Source: Paenibacillus_E qinlingensis_A (GTDB lineage Bacteria; Bacillota; Bacilli; Paenibacillales; NBRC-103111). Taken from it: a stretch of DNA of 64,000 bases. The translations under genes were made by a program, and so were the position numbers. Numbering within the stretch: the first letter of the stretch is position 1; the number at the start of each line of letters is the position of its first letter. The notes under the pieces are model-generated. The model had not been told where the DNA came from. It worked only from the letters and a program-made list of their open reading frames with translations, and made no database searches. The stretch lies in the NCBI RefSeq assembly GCF_031455095.1, contig NZ_JAVDSB010000006.1, forward strand, positions 62,001 to 126,000, written 5' to 3'. Shown here one piece after another: positions 43,213 to 52,726 of this stretch.

Positions 43213-44289
43213 CTAACTTATTTTAATTAAATGAATTTTATCATCAGTTGCACTAATCGTGACATTCCCCTGATATCTTGTCAAACCGATATCATACGCA
43301 TCGACAATCCATTCTTTCATATCATCATCTAGAATGAAATATCGTTCTTTTTCGCCGAGGAACATGGAAGATTTCACGAAGCCGCTCACTATAAATTCAC
43401 CGGCATTCGTTGCATTAATACGCATGGACTCAGGTCGAATACTGAGCAGCACTTGCTCACCTGCTGTCACAGCTTCATCAATCGTCACGCTTGCCGTACG
43501 TTTACTCGTACCGTATTCCACAATGGCTTTACCATGGGCAGATTCACGTACAACGGCATCAACGAAATTCGTTGTCCCGATAAAGTCGGCGACGTAAGGC
43601 GTGCGAGGCTTGTAATAAATATCATGCGGCGTGCCATACTGATCAATCGCTCCCTTATTGAAGACAACAATATGATCGGACATCGATAAAGCTTCCAGTT
43701 GGTCATGGGTGACATAAATGACGGTTAAACCAAGCTCTTGTTGGATGGTGCGCAGCTCCACACGTACTTCTTCACGCAGCTTCGCGTCCAAATTACTTAG
43801 CGGCTCGTCGAGCAGGATGATCGGCGAGTTCATGACAAGAGCACGAGCCATAGCTACCCGCTGTTGTTGCCCTCCGGACATCTCGTGCGGATAACGCTCC
43901 TCAAGTCCGGTCAATTTCACTTTCGCCATCGCGGACTTCACGCGATCCTGTATTTCCGCTTCAGGGCGCTTTTGAATATCTAGCCCGTAAGCAACATTAT
44001 CGAATACCGTCATGTGCGGGAACAGTGCATATTCCTGGAAGACCATCGGTGTTCCGCGTTTATAGGGGGGCAGATCGTTGACGAGCTGATCATCAATCCG
44101 AATTTCACCCTCATCAACCGAATAAAAGCCTGCAATCGAGCGCAACAGCGTCGTTTTCCCACATCCACTAGGACCGAGAAATGTAATGAACTTCCCGCGT
44201 TCAATCTGCAAATTGATCTGTTTGAGAACGTGGTTACTGCCAAACACCTTACTCACATTTTTTAAATCTAACAATATGTGTGAACTCAT
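43213..44289 (-). CDS. ABC importer ATPase, FbpC/PotA type
   Basis: 358 residues: nucleotide-binding domain (Walker A GPSGCGKTT, Q-loop VFQEYALFPHMTV, signature MSGGQQQR, Walker B IILLDEPLSNLDAK, H-loop YVTHDQLEA) followed by a C-terminal TOBE regulatory domain (LLSIRPESMRI). This is the ferric/spermidine/phosphonate importer class. It powers the double-domain permease encoded just upstream. ATG 44289 is chosen for AAGGAG eight bases before; GTG 44298 overlaps the ribosome site. Confidence 0.9.
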   Translation of the reverse strand: MSSHILLDLKNVSKVFGSNHVLKQINLQIERGKFITFLGPSGCGKTTLLRSIAGFYSVDEGEIRIDDQLVNDLPPYKRGTPMVFQEYALFPHMTVFDNVAYGLDIQKRPEAEIQDRVKSAMAKVKLTGLEERYPHEMSGGQQQRVAMARALVMNSPIILLDEPLSNLDAKLREEVRVELRTIQQELGLTVIYVTHDQLEALSMSDHIVVFNKGAIDQYGTPHDIYYKPRTPYVADFIGTTNFVDAVVRESAHGKAIVEYGTSKRTASVTIDEAVTAGEQVLLSIRPESMRINATNAGEFIVSGFVKSSMFLGEKERYFILDDDMKEWIVDAYDIGLTRYQGNVTISATDDKIHLIKIS

Positions 44290-44330
44290 GATTCTCACTC
44301 CTTAGGACGTCGTTACGTAGTTACGTATAG

Positions 44331-45989
44331 TTAGAAATCGAATATTTTGACTTTCGAACGGAAAATGAGCTTCATCACGCCAAGCGTAGCCAGTGTTGTT
44401 CCCATTAAACCGACGGCAACGGCTGCTGCCCAGTAATAGGTTCCGGTTTCCGCATAATTGAAGATGGATACGGCGGCGACCACCCATTTGGGCGTAATAA
44501 GAAAGACAATGGTGCTTAAGGTGTTCATATTTTTCATGAATGCATAGACGAAGTTCGCGACGATGGTCTTTTGCAGCATAGGAAATACGATAGTTGTTAA
44601 TGTGCGGCGACTGTCCGCGCCAAGATTCGTGGCAGCTTCCTCAATCGATTTATCAACCTGCTTAAAGGAAGCGGTGAGCCCGCGATAGCCGACTGGCATC
44701 TGCTTCAGCAGCATGGCGACGATAATGAGAATGGCTGAACCTTGCAGCATAATCGGTCCATTGCTGAAAGCGACGATTAAGGCAAGACCAACGAACGTTC
44801 CAGGCAAAGCAATAGGCAATACGGCTGTGAAATCCAGCAATTTTTTGCCGGGAAACGGCTTGCGTACAACCACATAGGCCAACACAAGGGCGAAGCCAAC
44901 AGCCAGAAGGGAACTAATAAGCGACAAGACTAAGCTGTTCATGACAGCAGGGCTGGAGGGGTTGAAGACAATTTTGAACATATGATCCAGTGTAAAAGTA
45001 TTGTCACGCCCGAAGTTCTTCGTAAACGCGAACAGGATGGTAATGGCGAACATAGATAGAATGAAGAGTGCCATGATGCTGTTGAATATGAAAAGCAAGA
45101 TATCCGTCTTGCGGGAAGTTTTCACCCGGTTAAGTCCAGAAACAGGCTTTCCAGTGATGGTAGAGTAAGAGCCTTTGGCCAGCAGCCTGCCTTGAATCAC
45201 GAAGACCAAGAGGGCAGGAATGACGAGAATGAGACCCATGACAGATGCGAGCCCAGGCTCGTTATTAATGATTTCTCCGTAAATTTCAACAGCCAAGAGA
45301 GAGTAATTGCCCCCAATCAGCTTCGGATTTCCAAAGTCTGCGAAACAGTTGATTGCGACGAGTAGAAAAGCGTTAATGACGCCGGGAAGTGCTAATTTAA
45401 ATGTAATGGTACGAAAAAGCTTGAAGCCGCGTGCACCGAGGTTCTGGGCAGCAATTTCTAGATTTGGCGAAATGGAGCGAAGAACGCCTGTTATGGTCAT
45501 ATAGGCAAGTGGGAAATATGAGATCGTTTGTACGATCCAGAGGCCAGGCAGTCCGTATAAGTCCAGTTCGACGTTAAACCAGGCTTTCATGGTTTGTGAG
45601 ACCATTCCTCCTCTGCCGAATAAAAGCAGGAAGGCTAGGCCGGTCATGACAGATGGCGCAAGAATGGGAAGAAAGGCGATGAAGCGGAAAAACTTTTTCC
45701 CCACGATGTTACTGTAATGAATCGAATACGCATAAATAAAGCCGCAGACGGTTGCAGTTAGAGCGGATAGGGAGGAGCTGACAACGGTATTAAGCAGAGC
45801 CTTCGCATATCGGCTTTTGCTGAAAAAAGTTGTCCAATCCGTTGCTCCTGGCAGCGCAATCACATAAATAAGCGGATAAATGACGAAGAGACAGAGAACA
45901 GCGAAACTGATGAGGACAAGGATCAGCGATGATGGATCTTTCATCAGTCTGCCGATCGACGAACCCATACCCTTTTTTTCTATGATCAT
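44331..45989 (-). CDS. ABC importer permease, two fused domains (FbpB type)
   Basis: About 552 residues and 12 helices: two permease domains in one chain, each with its EAA loop (RSISPNLEIAAQNLGARGFK and KQVDKSIEEAATNLGADSRR). FbpB/AfuB and 2-aminoethylphosphonate permeases share this plan. The start is uncertain: ATG 45989 has GGAAGGTGG 13 bases upstream and gives a normal N-terminus; ATG 46019 and 46034 have weaker sites. Middle gene of the seven-gene operon, between the first binding protein and the ATPase. Confidence 0.85.
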   Translation of the reverse strand: MIIEKKGMGSSIGRLMKDPSSLILVLISFAVLCLFVIYPLIYVIALPGATDWTTFFSKSRYAKALLNTVVSSSLSALTATVCGFIYAYSIHYSNIVGKKFFRFIAFLPILAPSVMTGLAFLLLFGRGGMVSQTMKAWFNVELDLYGLPGLWIVQTISYFPLAYMTITGVLRSISPNLEIAAQNLGARGFKLFRTITFKLALPGVINAFLLVAINCFADFGNPKLIGGNYSLLAVEIYGEIINNEPGLASVMGLILVIPALLVFVIQGRLLAKGSYSTITGKPVSGLNRVKTSRKTDILLFIFNSIMALFILSMFAITILFAFTKNFGRDNTFTLDHMFKIVFNPSSPAVMNSLVLSLISSLLAVGFALVLAYVVVRKPFPGKKLLDFTAVLPIALPGTFVGLALIVAFSNGPIMLQGSAILIIVAMLLKQMPVGYRGLTASFKQVDKSIEEAATNLGADSRRTLTTIVFPMLQKTIVANFVYAFMKNMNTLSTIVFLITPKWVVAAVSIFNYAETGTYYWAAAVAVGLMGTTLATLGVMKLIFRSKVKIFDF

Positions 45990-46081
45990 AAGGGGTTCAC
46001 GACCACCTTCCAAATTCATTGTGTAGGGGGGCATTGATCAGCTTAAGAAGCATTGCCGCAATGCCCTGTACATAGGCTTTT

Positions 46082-47116
46082 TTACTTGAGATCTTTTAGT
46101 GCATCTTGCAGCTCTTTACGCTGTTCAGCAGCTTTCCATAAGCTGTAGGTGGTGTTATATTTCGTTGCTTTGATATCGATACCGCCTTTAGGAATCGGCA
46201 CAGTAGGTTTCACGGAACTTGCAAAAGCAGACTCCGTATAAAGAAGTCCAGGTTCATTGGTTAGCATATAATCCATTAGTTTCTTAGCGCCTGCCGTGTT
46301 AGCGCCGCCTTTCACGATAGCCAATCCACCAACCTCATAGCCTGCGGATTCAGGAACGATACTAACAATCGGGTTGCCTTGATTCTTCATCTTTAACTGG
46401 TCACCAAGGAAAGTAATACCGATCGTGTACTCGCCTTTGGCTGCTTTTTGAATCGGCTCAATGCCGGATTTCGGTCTTTCCTTGAGGTTTGGAAGCAGCT
46501 TCGACACATAGTCGAGCATTTTCTCTTTTCCCCATACTTGCGCAAGAGATGCAACAGCCGTGTAGGCTGTACCTGAGGTTGCTGGATCGGACATACCGAT
46601 CTCGCCTTTGAATTTCGGGTCAAGCAGTTCTGCGAAGGTCTGCGGGTAAGGAGCTGCTGCATATTTCTCTTTCCAACGCTGCTCGTTGATACCAATGGCG
46701 ATAGGATTTAGATAAAATCCGGTCCAGAAGCCTTCTTTGTCCTTCATATTGTCTGGAATATCTTTGGCATTGGTTGAAATGTAAGCTTCAAGCGCACCGG
46801 CTTTTTTCAGTACCTCATGTGAATCAGCGGGCCCGCCCATCAGGAAGTCGGCCTGTGGTTTGCCCATCTCATTTTGTACACGAGTCACAGCTTCACCGCT
46901 TGGCAGACGAAGGACGTCGTAGTCGATGCCCGTTTCTGCTTTGAATTTATCTAGGATTTTACGTGCTTCTTCTTCTTGGAAAATGGAGTACACCGTAATC
47001 TTACCTTTCGATGTCCCGCCAAAAACACCGGATTTGTACAGGAAGAATCCTGCTATGAGTACGACAACAATGACCGACACGATCATAATGGAACTATTAC
47101 TTTTCTTTCTAGCCAT
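46082..47116 (-). CDS. Membrane-anchored ferric/phosphonate-type binding protein (first copy)
   Basis: 344 residues. One N-terminal helix (about 9-28, IMIVSVIVVVLIAGFFLY) without lipobox, so the protein is probably held by an uncleaved anchor. The binding lobes carry KITVYSIFQEEEARKILDKF, LPSGEAVTRVQNEMGKPQAD, and SDPATSGTAYTAVASLAQ. These are the fold marks of the AfuA/FbpA/PgtC family, which binds ferric ion, phosphonates or phosphorylated C3 compounds. Start ATG 47116 is supported by GAGGGG about 12 bases upstream. It precedes the permease. Confidence 0.8.
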   Translation of the reverse strand: MARKKSNSSIMIVSVIVVVLIAGFFLYKSGVFGGTSKGKITVYSIFQEEEARKILDKFKAETGIDYDVLRLPSGEAVTRVQNEMGKPQADFLMGGPADSHEVLKKAGALEAYISTNAKDIPDNMKDKEGFWTGFYLNPIAIGINEQRWKEKYAAAPYPQTFAELLDPKFKGEIGMSDPATSGTAYTAVASLAQVWGKEKMLDYVSKLLPNLKERPKSGIEPIQKAAKGEYTIGITFLGDQLKMKNQGNPIVSIVPESAGYEVGGLAIVKGGANTAGAKKLMDYMLTNEPGLLYTESAFASSVKPTVPIPKGGIDIKATKYNTTYSLWKAAEQRKELQDALKDLK

Positions 47117-47140
47117 TTCATCAACCATCCCCTCAATATG

Positions 47141-47926
47141 TTAGGAGGCATCACTTAACTTGAAATAGGCTTTATGGTTGGTTTCATCTAACAAATCGAA
47201 CACAATAAAGTAAGCGTTATCATACCGGTCGAGATGCAGCCAATGCTTTCCGTTCACAGCTTCATCGGTTAATTGTACGACATAGTGGCTGCTAGGCTGT
47301 TCAGCCATGAAGTCGAAATGACTGAAATCGATCAACCTCGCTGCAGAACGCATCTGTGTCGTTAGTGCAGCCCGTTCCCCTTCGGAAATCGTTGTAAGGA
47401 GCCCATCCTGCAAACGGAAGACGTGATGATCTCGATTAGCAATAACACCGCTTACCGTATCTGCTGTGAGCGTCTTGTCGATGAGCATATTCTGCAACTT
47501 CCGAATTTCAGCGCTAATTTCCAGTGAATTGACGGAGTCTGATCCGAAGCGAAAGCCGCTGGTGCCGATTTGGAAGGGGATATCCTCCTGATCCAGATAG
47601 GCAATGGAGCCCGTTAACAGTAAACGTGAAGCGTTTGCACGCGTCTGCGGCTTACCTCCGTTGAGTATGCGAGTAAATGATGCTTTCCACGCAATCAGTT
47701 CTTTCGGATCATCAATGGAAATCGTGCCAATACCAGGATACGTCACGTTCATGCGCATGGGGACACCGTCGAACATGTCACGGCTGTTGGCTTCCTTAGG
47801 GACGATACGCACTTCATCGACGCCGATACGAAACACATAGGCAAAAATGCCGATCAACGTACAACCAATCACGATTTGTAGTAAGATGAGACGCAACCAT
47901 GAAAGCCCTTTCTTCTCCTCTTGCAT
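47141..47926 (-). CDS. Uncharacterised anchored extracellular protein of a sensor/importer operon
   Basis: 261 residues: one N-terminal membrane helix (about 10-30) then a soluble extracellular domain (strands FRFGSDSVNSLEISAEIRKL, HYVVQLTDEAVN, YFIVFDLLDETNHKAYFKL). The domain is mixed alpha/beta with no recognised catalytic motif; it may belong to an uncharacterised DUF family seen with this type of operon. It lies between the histidine kinase and the first binding protein, so it is a good candidate for an accessory sensor that links substrate state to the kinase. AAAGGAGAG precedes the ATG. Confidence 0.65.
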   Translation of the reverse strand: MQEEKKGLSWLRLILLQIVIGCTLIGIFAYVFRIGVDEVRIVPKEANSRDMFDGVPMRMNVTYPGIGTISIDDPKELIAWKASFTRILNGGKPQTRANASRLLLTGSIAYLDQEDIPFQIGTSGFRFGSDSVNSLEISAEIRKLQNMLIDKTLTADTVSGVIANRDHHVFRLQDGLLTTISEGERAALTTQMRSAARLIDFSHFDFMAEQPSSHYVVQLTDEAVNGKHWLHLDRYDNAYFIVFDLLDETNHKAYFKLSDAS

Positions 47927-47969
47927 GTAGATTACTCTCCTTTTATCTCAGAAAAATCATCGATTTGTA

Positions 47970-49403
47970 TCAATTTTGTAACAAGCCTTGGGTGAGGGGA
48001 GGTTCGGTTTGGAACATTAAAATGACTTCAGTACCCATTTTCTCGCGGCTATGCACGGTGATGTTACCGCCTTGCAGCTCCATTAATTGCTTGCAGAGCA
48101 GTAGACCAAGCCCATGGGAATGCGTCGAAACAGGACGCTTCTGATTGTGCTCGGAAGAAAATAGTGCAGCTGCATCTTGCCCACTTAAGCCTTTGCCGTT
48201 ATCCGAGATGCGTACATGGCAATGATACTCCAACTGCTCTAATCGAATATAGAGATGTGTGCATTCACTATGTTTAATCGCATTTTCAATGACGTTGAAC
48301 AGTACCTGCTGCGTGCGCTTGGGATCAACGTAGACCTCGCACGGCTCGACCTGCAGCGTTGTCGTAATGGATGATTTATGCAACGTAGGTTCAAGAATAC
48401 GCAGACTATCCGTTAGAATTGCCGCCAGATCTGCGCGCTCAAGCTGTACACGCCAAGCTTCATCACCTTTCAGCGAAGTTTGCAAAAGTTCTTCAACCAT
48501 TTGTAACAGACGTGTACTTTCCTTGCGGATGTAGACATTGCAGGTTCGAATATCGTCGACACGCTCCATTTTGTCAATCAGATCAGAAAAGCCAATGATT
48601 GAGGTTAGCGGCGTTTTGAGCTCATGCGTCACATTATCATAAAATTTCTTCTGTTTGCTTTGTTCATACTGGAGGAGTTCGATATGCTCTTGGAGTGCTT
48701 CTGACATTTGATTGAAGTCATCGGCGAGTTCTCGCACTTCGTCTTGACTGGTGACAACGATCTTTCGGCTGAAATCACCAACAGTCACTTGCTTTAGCGC
48801 CTGTTGGAGCGCGTGCAGCGGCTTCATGATAAAGAAGGAGAAGGAGTAGCTCGCCAGCAGCGCGATGAGTAAGCAACCGAGTGCAACACCAATAAACCAA
48901 GAGCGCATCTCCGAAAGCGTCTCCTCGTGCTTATTTAAATCAAGGAGGTAGCGGAACCCACCTACAATCTTGCCCTCATAGGTGAAAGGAGAGGCATAAA
49001 TAAGAATTTTGTTGTTTTCACCCTCTGTAATGACGGTTGCGGATTGCCCAGCTAGTGCAGCATCAATGTCGCTTCGTTTCATCAAATCTTCTTTGTTGCC
49101 GCTATCCCCGATAATAGTACCCTCCGGATCAAATAGCTGTACTTGGAAGTTGCTGTTAGCTGCAAGGTGGGAGGCAATCAGCGGGGCATAGGTCCCGGAA
49201 AACAACTGTTCAATACTAATTTTTTTATCGTTAACAATTTTTAAAGCTTCAATGCGGTGTAGACCGTAATATTGATCTAAGGTTTGCGTATCTCTCTCGA
49301 TCATGCTTTTACTCAGGGTATAATTCACAACAACATACATCGAGGCAAGCAGCATGATGATCGTTATCGAGTGTTGGATGAACAGTTTATTGCGAAGCTT
49401 CAT
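47970..49403 (-). CDS. Sensor histidine kinase of the importer operon
   Basis: 477 residues: helix 1 (about 8-30), extracellular sensor of about 130 residues (an sCache-like build), helix 2 (about 170-190), HAMP, HisKA with His in NVTHELKTPLTSIIGFS, and ATPase domain (N box QVLFNVIENAIKHSE, G box SDNGKGL, HSHGLGLLL). It phosphorylates the response regulator encoded just before it. The regulator's stop and this ATG are four bases apart, with the GGAGG ribosome site inside the regulator's last codons. Confidence 0.9.
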   Translation of the reverse strand: MKLRNKLFIQHSITIIMLLASMYVVVNYTLSKSMIERDTQTLDQYYGLHRIEALKIVNDKKISIEQLFSGTYAPLIASHLAANSNFQVQLFDPEGTIIGDSGNKEDLMKRSDIDAALAGQSATVITEGENNKILIYASPFTYEGKIVGGFRYLLDLNKHEETLSEMRSWFIGVALGCLLIALLASYSFSFFIMKPLHALQQALKQVTVGDFSRKIVVTSQDEVRELADDFNQMSEALQEHIELLQYEQSKQKKFYDNVTHELKTPLTSIIGFSDLIDKMERVDDIRTCNVYIRKESTRLLQMVEELLQTSLKGDEAWRVQLERADLAAILTDSLRILEPTLHKSSITTTLQVEPCEVYVDPKRTQQVLFNVIENAIKHSECTHLYIRLEQLEYHCHVRISDNGKGLSGQDAAALFSSEHNQKRPVSTHSHGLGLLLCKQLMELQGGNITVHSREKMGTEVILMFQTEPPLTQGLLQN

Positions 49404-49406
49404 GGC

Positions 49407-50081
49407 TTAAACCTCCAGTTTATAGCCCGTACCATGAACTGTGGCGAGCACGTGATCGTAGGGTTTGATTTTCTCCCGCAGACGATTCACCATCATATCG
49501 ACAGACCGCGTCTGCCCGTAATACTCGAAGCCCCATACCTGGTCCAAGATGTGTTCGCGGGTAAAAACTTTCTTAGGATTTCTGCACAGCAGCCAGAGGA
49601 AGTCGAACTCTTTGCTTGTCGTTTTAATCGGTTTACCAGCCAGTTTGAAGGATCGCTCATTTCTATCAATTTCGATTATGCCAACTTGAAGGACGTCTGC
49701 AGCTTGTGCGGTTGTATCCGATGTTACACGGCGCATAACAGCGCGAATACGCATAATAAGTTCTCGTGTCTCAAATGGTTTGGTTAAATAATCGTCGGCT
49801 CCGAGCTGGAAGCCAAGTATTTTATCATTCATTTCATTTTTGGCCGTGAGTACAATCACGGGTATTTCTTTATGGATTTGCTGGAGTGTCTTCAGGAGCT
49901 CAAAGCCTGACTGATCAGGCAACATTAGATCTAGCAAGATGAAATCGATAGGCTCTGAGGCGAGTACCTCAAGACTAGAAGCGACAGTTCCAGCTACAAC
50001 AGGATGAAATCCCTCTACTTCCAGACTTAATTTGAGCAGCATTTGAATGCTCGAATCGTCTTCAATAATTAATATATTCAT
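49407..50081 (-). CDS. OmpR-family response regulator of the importer operon
   Basis: 224 residues: receiver domain (acidic pair EDD, phospho-Asp in ILLDLMLPD, Lys in YLTKPFE) and OmpR winged helix (FDFLWLLCRNPKKVFTREHI, DQVWGFEYYGQTRSVDMMVN, then VHGTGYKLEV). First gene of the seven-gene operon, so it probably controls the operon from the region with the 13-bp inverted repeat just upstream. AAAGGAAC precedes the ATG. Confidence 0.9.
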   Translation of the reverse strand: MNILIIEDDSSIQMLLKLSLEVEGFHPVVAGTVASSLEVLASEPIDFILLDLMLPDQSGFELLKTLQQIHKEIPVIVLTAKNEMNDKILGFQLGADDYLTKPFETRELIMRIRAVMRRVTSDTTAQAADVLQVGIIEIDRNERSFKLAGKPIKTTSKEFDFLWLLCRNPKKVFTREHILDQVWGFEYYGQTRSVDMMVNRLREKIKPYDHVLATVHGTGYKLEV

Positions 50082-50136
50082 AGGAAAAGTTCCTTTCCGA
50101 TCGCATTTTGCCTACCTCATTCAACACGTATGAAGT

Positions 50137-50171
50137 GTATTCCTTGTGTATCCATTCTACACAAGGAATAC
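50137..50171. promoter_or_regulatory. 13-bp perfect inverted repeat upstream of the importer operon
   Basis: GTATTCCTTGTGT (50137-50149) and ACACAAGGAATAC (50159-50171) are exact complements separated by nine bases, 56 bases before the response regulator start. No T run follows, so it is better read as a protein-binding site or transcript hairpin than a terminator. Confidence 0.55.
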
Positions 50172-50255
50172 GACATGTAAATACGTGAATGAAATGGGGC
50201 CCTCTGAAAAGGGGTGGAACGCACATCATCATGGGAGGATGGGGCTGGAGGCAGG

Positions 50256-50448
50256 TTTAGTCCGAATTAGCCCAACTAATCTCGCTGAGAGTACTGGGAA
50301 TTCTTATTTAGTCCGAAATAACCCAACTAAAACGGCCCAAATGAACCTCACGGGAGGAAATTCGATAAATAGTTCGGCAAAACCTGACTAATTGTCCTTT
50401 TTAACGGGGAAACCTTGTTTTAATTTGGAAATATCGGACTATTGGGGG
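50256..50448. repeat. Dispersed 24-bp repeats of the TAGTCCGAA..CCCAACTAA type
   Basis: TTTAGTCCGAATTAGCCCAACTAA (50256-50279) recurs with two changes at 50307-50330, more loosely at 50368-50391 (AATAGTTCGGCAAAACCTGACTAA), and part of it inverted near 50430-50448. The gap (50172-50490) holds no gene. Confidence 0.7.
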
Positions 50449-50497
50449 CTTCCAGGTAGATTGCAAACGAAAGGAGGGATGCGCAAAGCAAGCAAAA

Positions 50498-50536
50498 GAG
50501 CTAAACGGATCAAGGATCAAGGCCGCTTAGCTCCTA
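50498..50536 (-). terminator. Terminator after the second two-component pair
   Basis: On the minus strand GAGCTAAGCGG (50533-50523) pairs with CCGTTTAGCTC (50508-50498, one mismatch), followed by TTTTGCTTGCTTT. It lies about 50 bases past the kinase stop. Confidence 0.65.
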
Positions 50537-50581
50537 GCAACTCACTTATCTAATTGTCGAGTATGAACGATATCCACAGTG

Positions 50582-51850
50582 CTAGGAAGGGAGCTGCACA
50601 TAAAACGACGTCAGCTCGTGCTGCACACTTTTAGCATATATTTTCCCCTTATGCTGCTCCACGATCGACTTCGCTATGGCTAATCCAAGCCCGTAGCCGC
50701 CGTGCTTGCGAGAACGCGAGAGATCGGCGCGATAGAAGCGATCGAAAATCCGCTCCACATGCTCGGGCGGGATACCCTCCCCTGTATTCGTTACGGTGAG
50801 CAGCGTATCGTTATGATGATTCTTGAAGGTGAGTGTGATAGCGCCTTTTGGTGGTGTGTACTTGATCGCATTATCCAGCAGTATCATGACAACCTGTTTG
50901 ATTTGCTCGCTATTGCCGTGCGAGATCAGGTCAGGCTCAATCTCATAGTCTAGCGAGAGATCTTTCTCGAACACGACAGCTTCCATGGTCAGAAGGACAC
51001 TTTCAACCGATTCGCTCACATTGAAATTACTGTACAGCATATTTGCCCTGGCATCATCCATTTCAGTGAGGTAGAGGAGATCGTTCGTGAGCGTCTTCAT
51101 CCGTTCTGTCTCCGATTTGATGCGATGCAGCCATTTGGATTGACTTTCGATGGTATCTTCGTTATTCGCTAAGAGAACATCCGCATTGGTATTGATGACG
51201 GCTAACGGTGTTTTCAACTCGTGGGAAGCATCCGCGATGAATTGTTTCTGCTTCTGGAAGGCTTCGCGGACTGGCGCGATGGAGCGGTTAGCGAAATACC
51301 GGCTCGTAAAGAAGATAACAATCAACATCACCAAGCCGACGATCGTGAATGTATAGACGAGATTCGTAAGAATGTTTTGCTGAGCCGTAACGTCGAGATA
51401 GACGATACCATAACCTGCGTTATTTTTCTGCACCATATAAGCCCAGCGGTTGCCATCGAGTGTGAACTGGCCGATATCCGATTTGCTGGCGGAGGCTTCC
51501 TTAATGGCTGTTTCATAGAATTCCGTGTCCATGTCAAAACGGGAATTGGTTCCCACGAGCTCCCACTTCGCATTTGTCTGCAGCTGAAAAGAAACGGACC
51601 GCTCTGGCGGCGGGTTCGTATACCCTTGAGATTCCTGCGGAGGATGGCCTCCTCCAGGTCCAAGCTGTGGATTCCCCTTTTTTCCATCAGGCTTCAAAAA
51701 AAATTCAGAAACGCGATGCAGTTCCATATCGATGTCGGTTCGCACGTTCTGATAAGTAATAAAATAAATCGTAGCGAAGGATAAGAGCATGATGCAGGAA
51801 ATAATAACGAGATTTACAATCAGGAATCGGTTGCGAAGCTTACTGAACAT
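50582..51850 (-). CDS. Sensor histidine kinase of the polyphosphate/beta-helix locus
   Basis: 422 residues: helix 1 (about 8-30), an extracellular region of about 120 residues with a Gly/Pro-rich insert (GPGGGHPPQESQG), helix 2 (about 150-175), HisKA with His in DASHELKTPLAVINTN, and ATPase domain (VMILLDNAIKYT, TNTGEGIP, GGYGLGLAI). No HAMP domain is obvious. Its ATG overlaps the regulator stop (TAATG), so the two are translationally coupled. The pair is divergent from the VTC/DUF4956/beta-helix genes and probably controls them. Confidence 0.9.
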   Translation of the reverse strand: MFSKLRNRFLIVNLVIISCIMLLSFATIYFITYQNVRTDIDMELHRVSEFFLKPDGKKGNPQLGPGGGHPPQESQGYTNPPPERSVSFQLQTNAKWELVGTNSRFDMDTEFYETAIKEASASKSDIGQFTLDGNRWAYMVQKNNAGYGIVYLDVTAQQNILTNLVYTFTIVGLVMLIVIFFTSRYFANRSIAPVREAFQKQKQFIADASHELKTPLAVINTNADVLLANNEDTIESQSKWLHRIKSETERMKTLTNDLLYLTEMDDARANMLYSNFNVSESVESVLLTMEAVVFEKDLSLDYEIEPDLISHGNSEQIKQVVMILLDNAIKYTPPKGAITLTFKNHHNDTLLTVTNTGEGIPPEHVERIFDRFYRADLSRSRKHGGYGLGLAIAKSIVEQHKGKIYAKSVQHELTSFYVQLPS

Positions 51851-52530
51851 TAGGATGTCACCTCCTCAAGCACATATCCGACGCCTCTAAGCGTGGTGAT
51901 GCGGACCGCCGCGTGTAAGAAGGTTAGTTTTTTGCGTAAAAAAGAAATATAAACCTCCACATTGTTATGCTCCACCTCAGAATCGAAGCCCCATAGCTTC
52001 TCAATGATCTGTTCCTTCGATGTTACGGCCTGTTTCCTCGTTATTAGCAACTCCAGAAGCTCGCTTTCTTTTAAAATTAACTTCAATTCCTTCCCCTTGC
52101 AGGTCAGTTTCAGATTTCCGGTATGCAATTCGATGTCCCCGAACTTCAAAGCATCTTCCGGTACGACCTCGCCTTTGCGTCGTAACGCTGCGCGTATCCG
52201 AGCTAATAGCTCCTCCGTTGAAAACGGTTTGGCCACATAATCGTCGGCACCGTAATCCAACCCTGCAATTTTATCCGAAATTTCTCCTTTAGCCGTAAGC
52301 AGAATTACAGGTGTCGAAATTCCCTTGGCGCGCAGCGACTTGAGGATCATGATCCCGTCCATCTCAGGCAGCATGATGTCGAGCAATAGAAGATCATATA
52401 TACCGCTTAACGCGTTATCCAGCCCTGATTGGCCGTCATGAACGGCATCAACGGAATAATGGTGTTTTTTTAAAATCTGAGTTAAAGCTTCTGCTAAATG
52501 TACTTCATCTTCCACGATTAGAATTCTCAT
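51850..52530 (-). CDS. OmpR-family response regulator of the polyphosphate/beta-helix locus
   Basis: 226 residues. Receiver: VEDE, phospho-Asp in LLLLDIMLPEMDG, conserved Lys in YVAKPFSTEELL. DNA-binding winged helix: ELLELLITRKQAVTSKEQII, EKLWGFDSEVEHNNVEVYIS, TLRGVGYVLEE. Paired with the kinase behind it. The ATG lies 196 bases from the start of the divergent VTC gene, leaving room for shared control. GAGGGGGAAA precedes the ATG. Confidence 0.9.
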   Translation of the reverse strand: MRILIVEDEVHLAEALTQILKKHHYSVDAVHDGQSGLDNALSGIYDLLLLDIMLPEMDGIMILKSLRAKGISTPVILLTAKGEISDKIAGLDYGADDYVAKPFSTEELLARIRAALRRKGEVVPEDALKFGDIELHTGNLKLTCKGKELKLILKESELLELLITRKQAVTSKEQIIEKLWGFDSEVEHNNVEVYISFLRKKLTFLHAAVRITTLRGVGYVLEEVTS

Positions 52531-52726
52531 GGTCGTTTCCCCCTCAGTGCCTCAAGGTGCTTGCAAATGGCATGGCTTCATTATAGGCGTGTGAACCTTT
52601 AACCAACCTTAATAGTAGCACTACCGATGTGGATTTACGAAAAAAACATAAACCCTCTCCCATTTAAGTTTCACTAAAGGTTCGGGGGCTAAGATACAGA
52701 CATGAACAAGAAGGAGGCGCATCACA

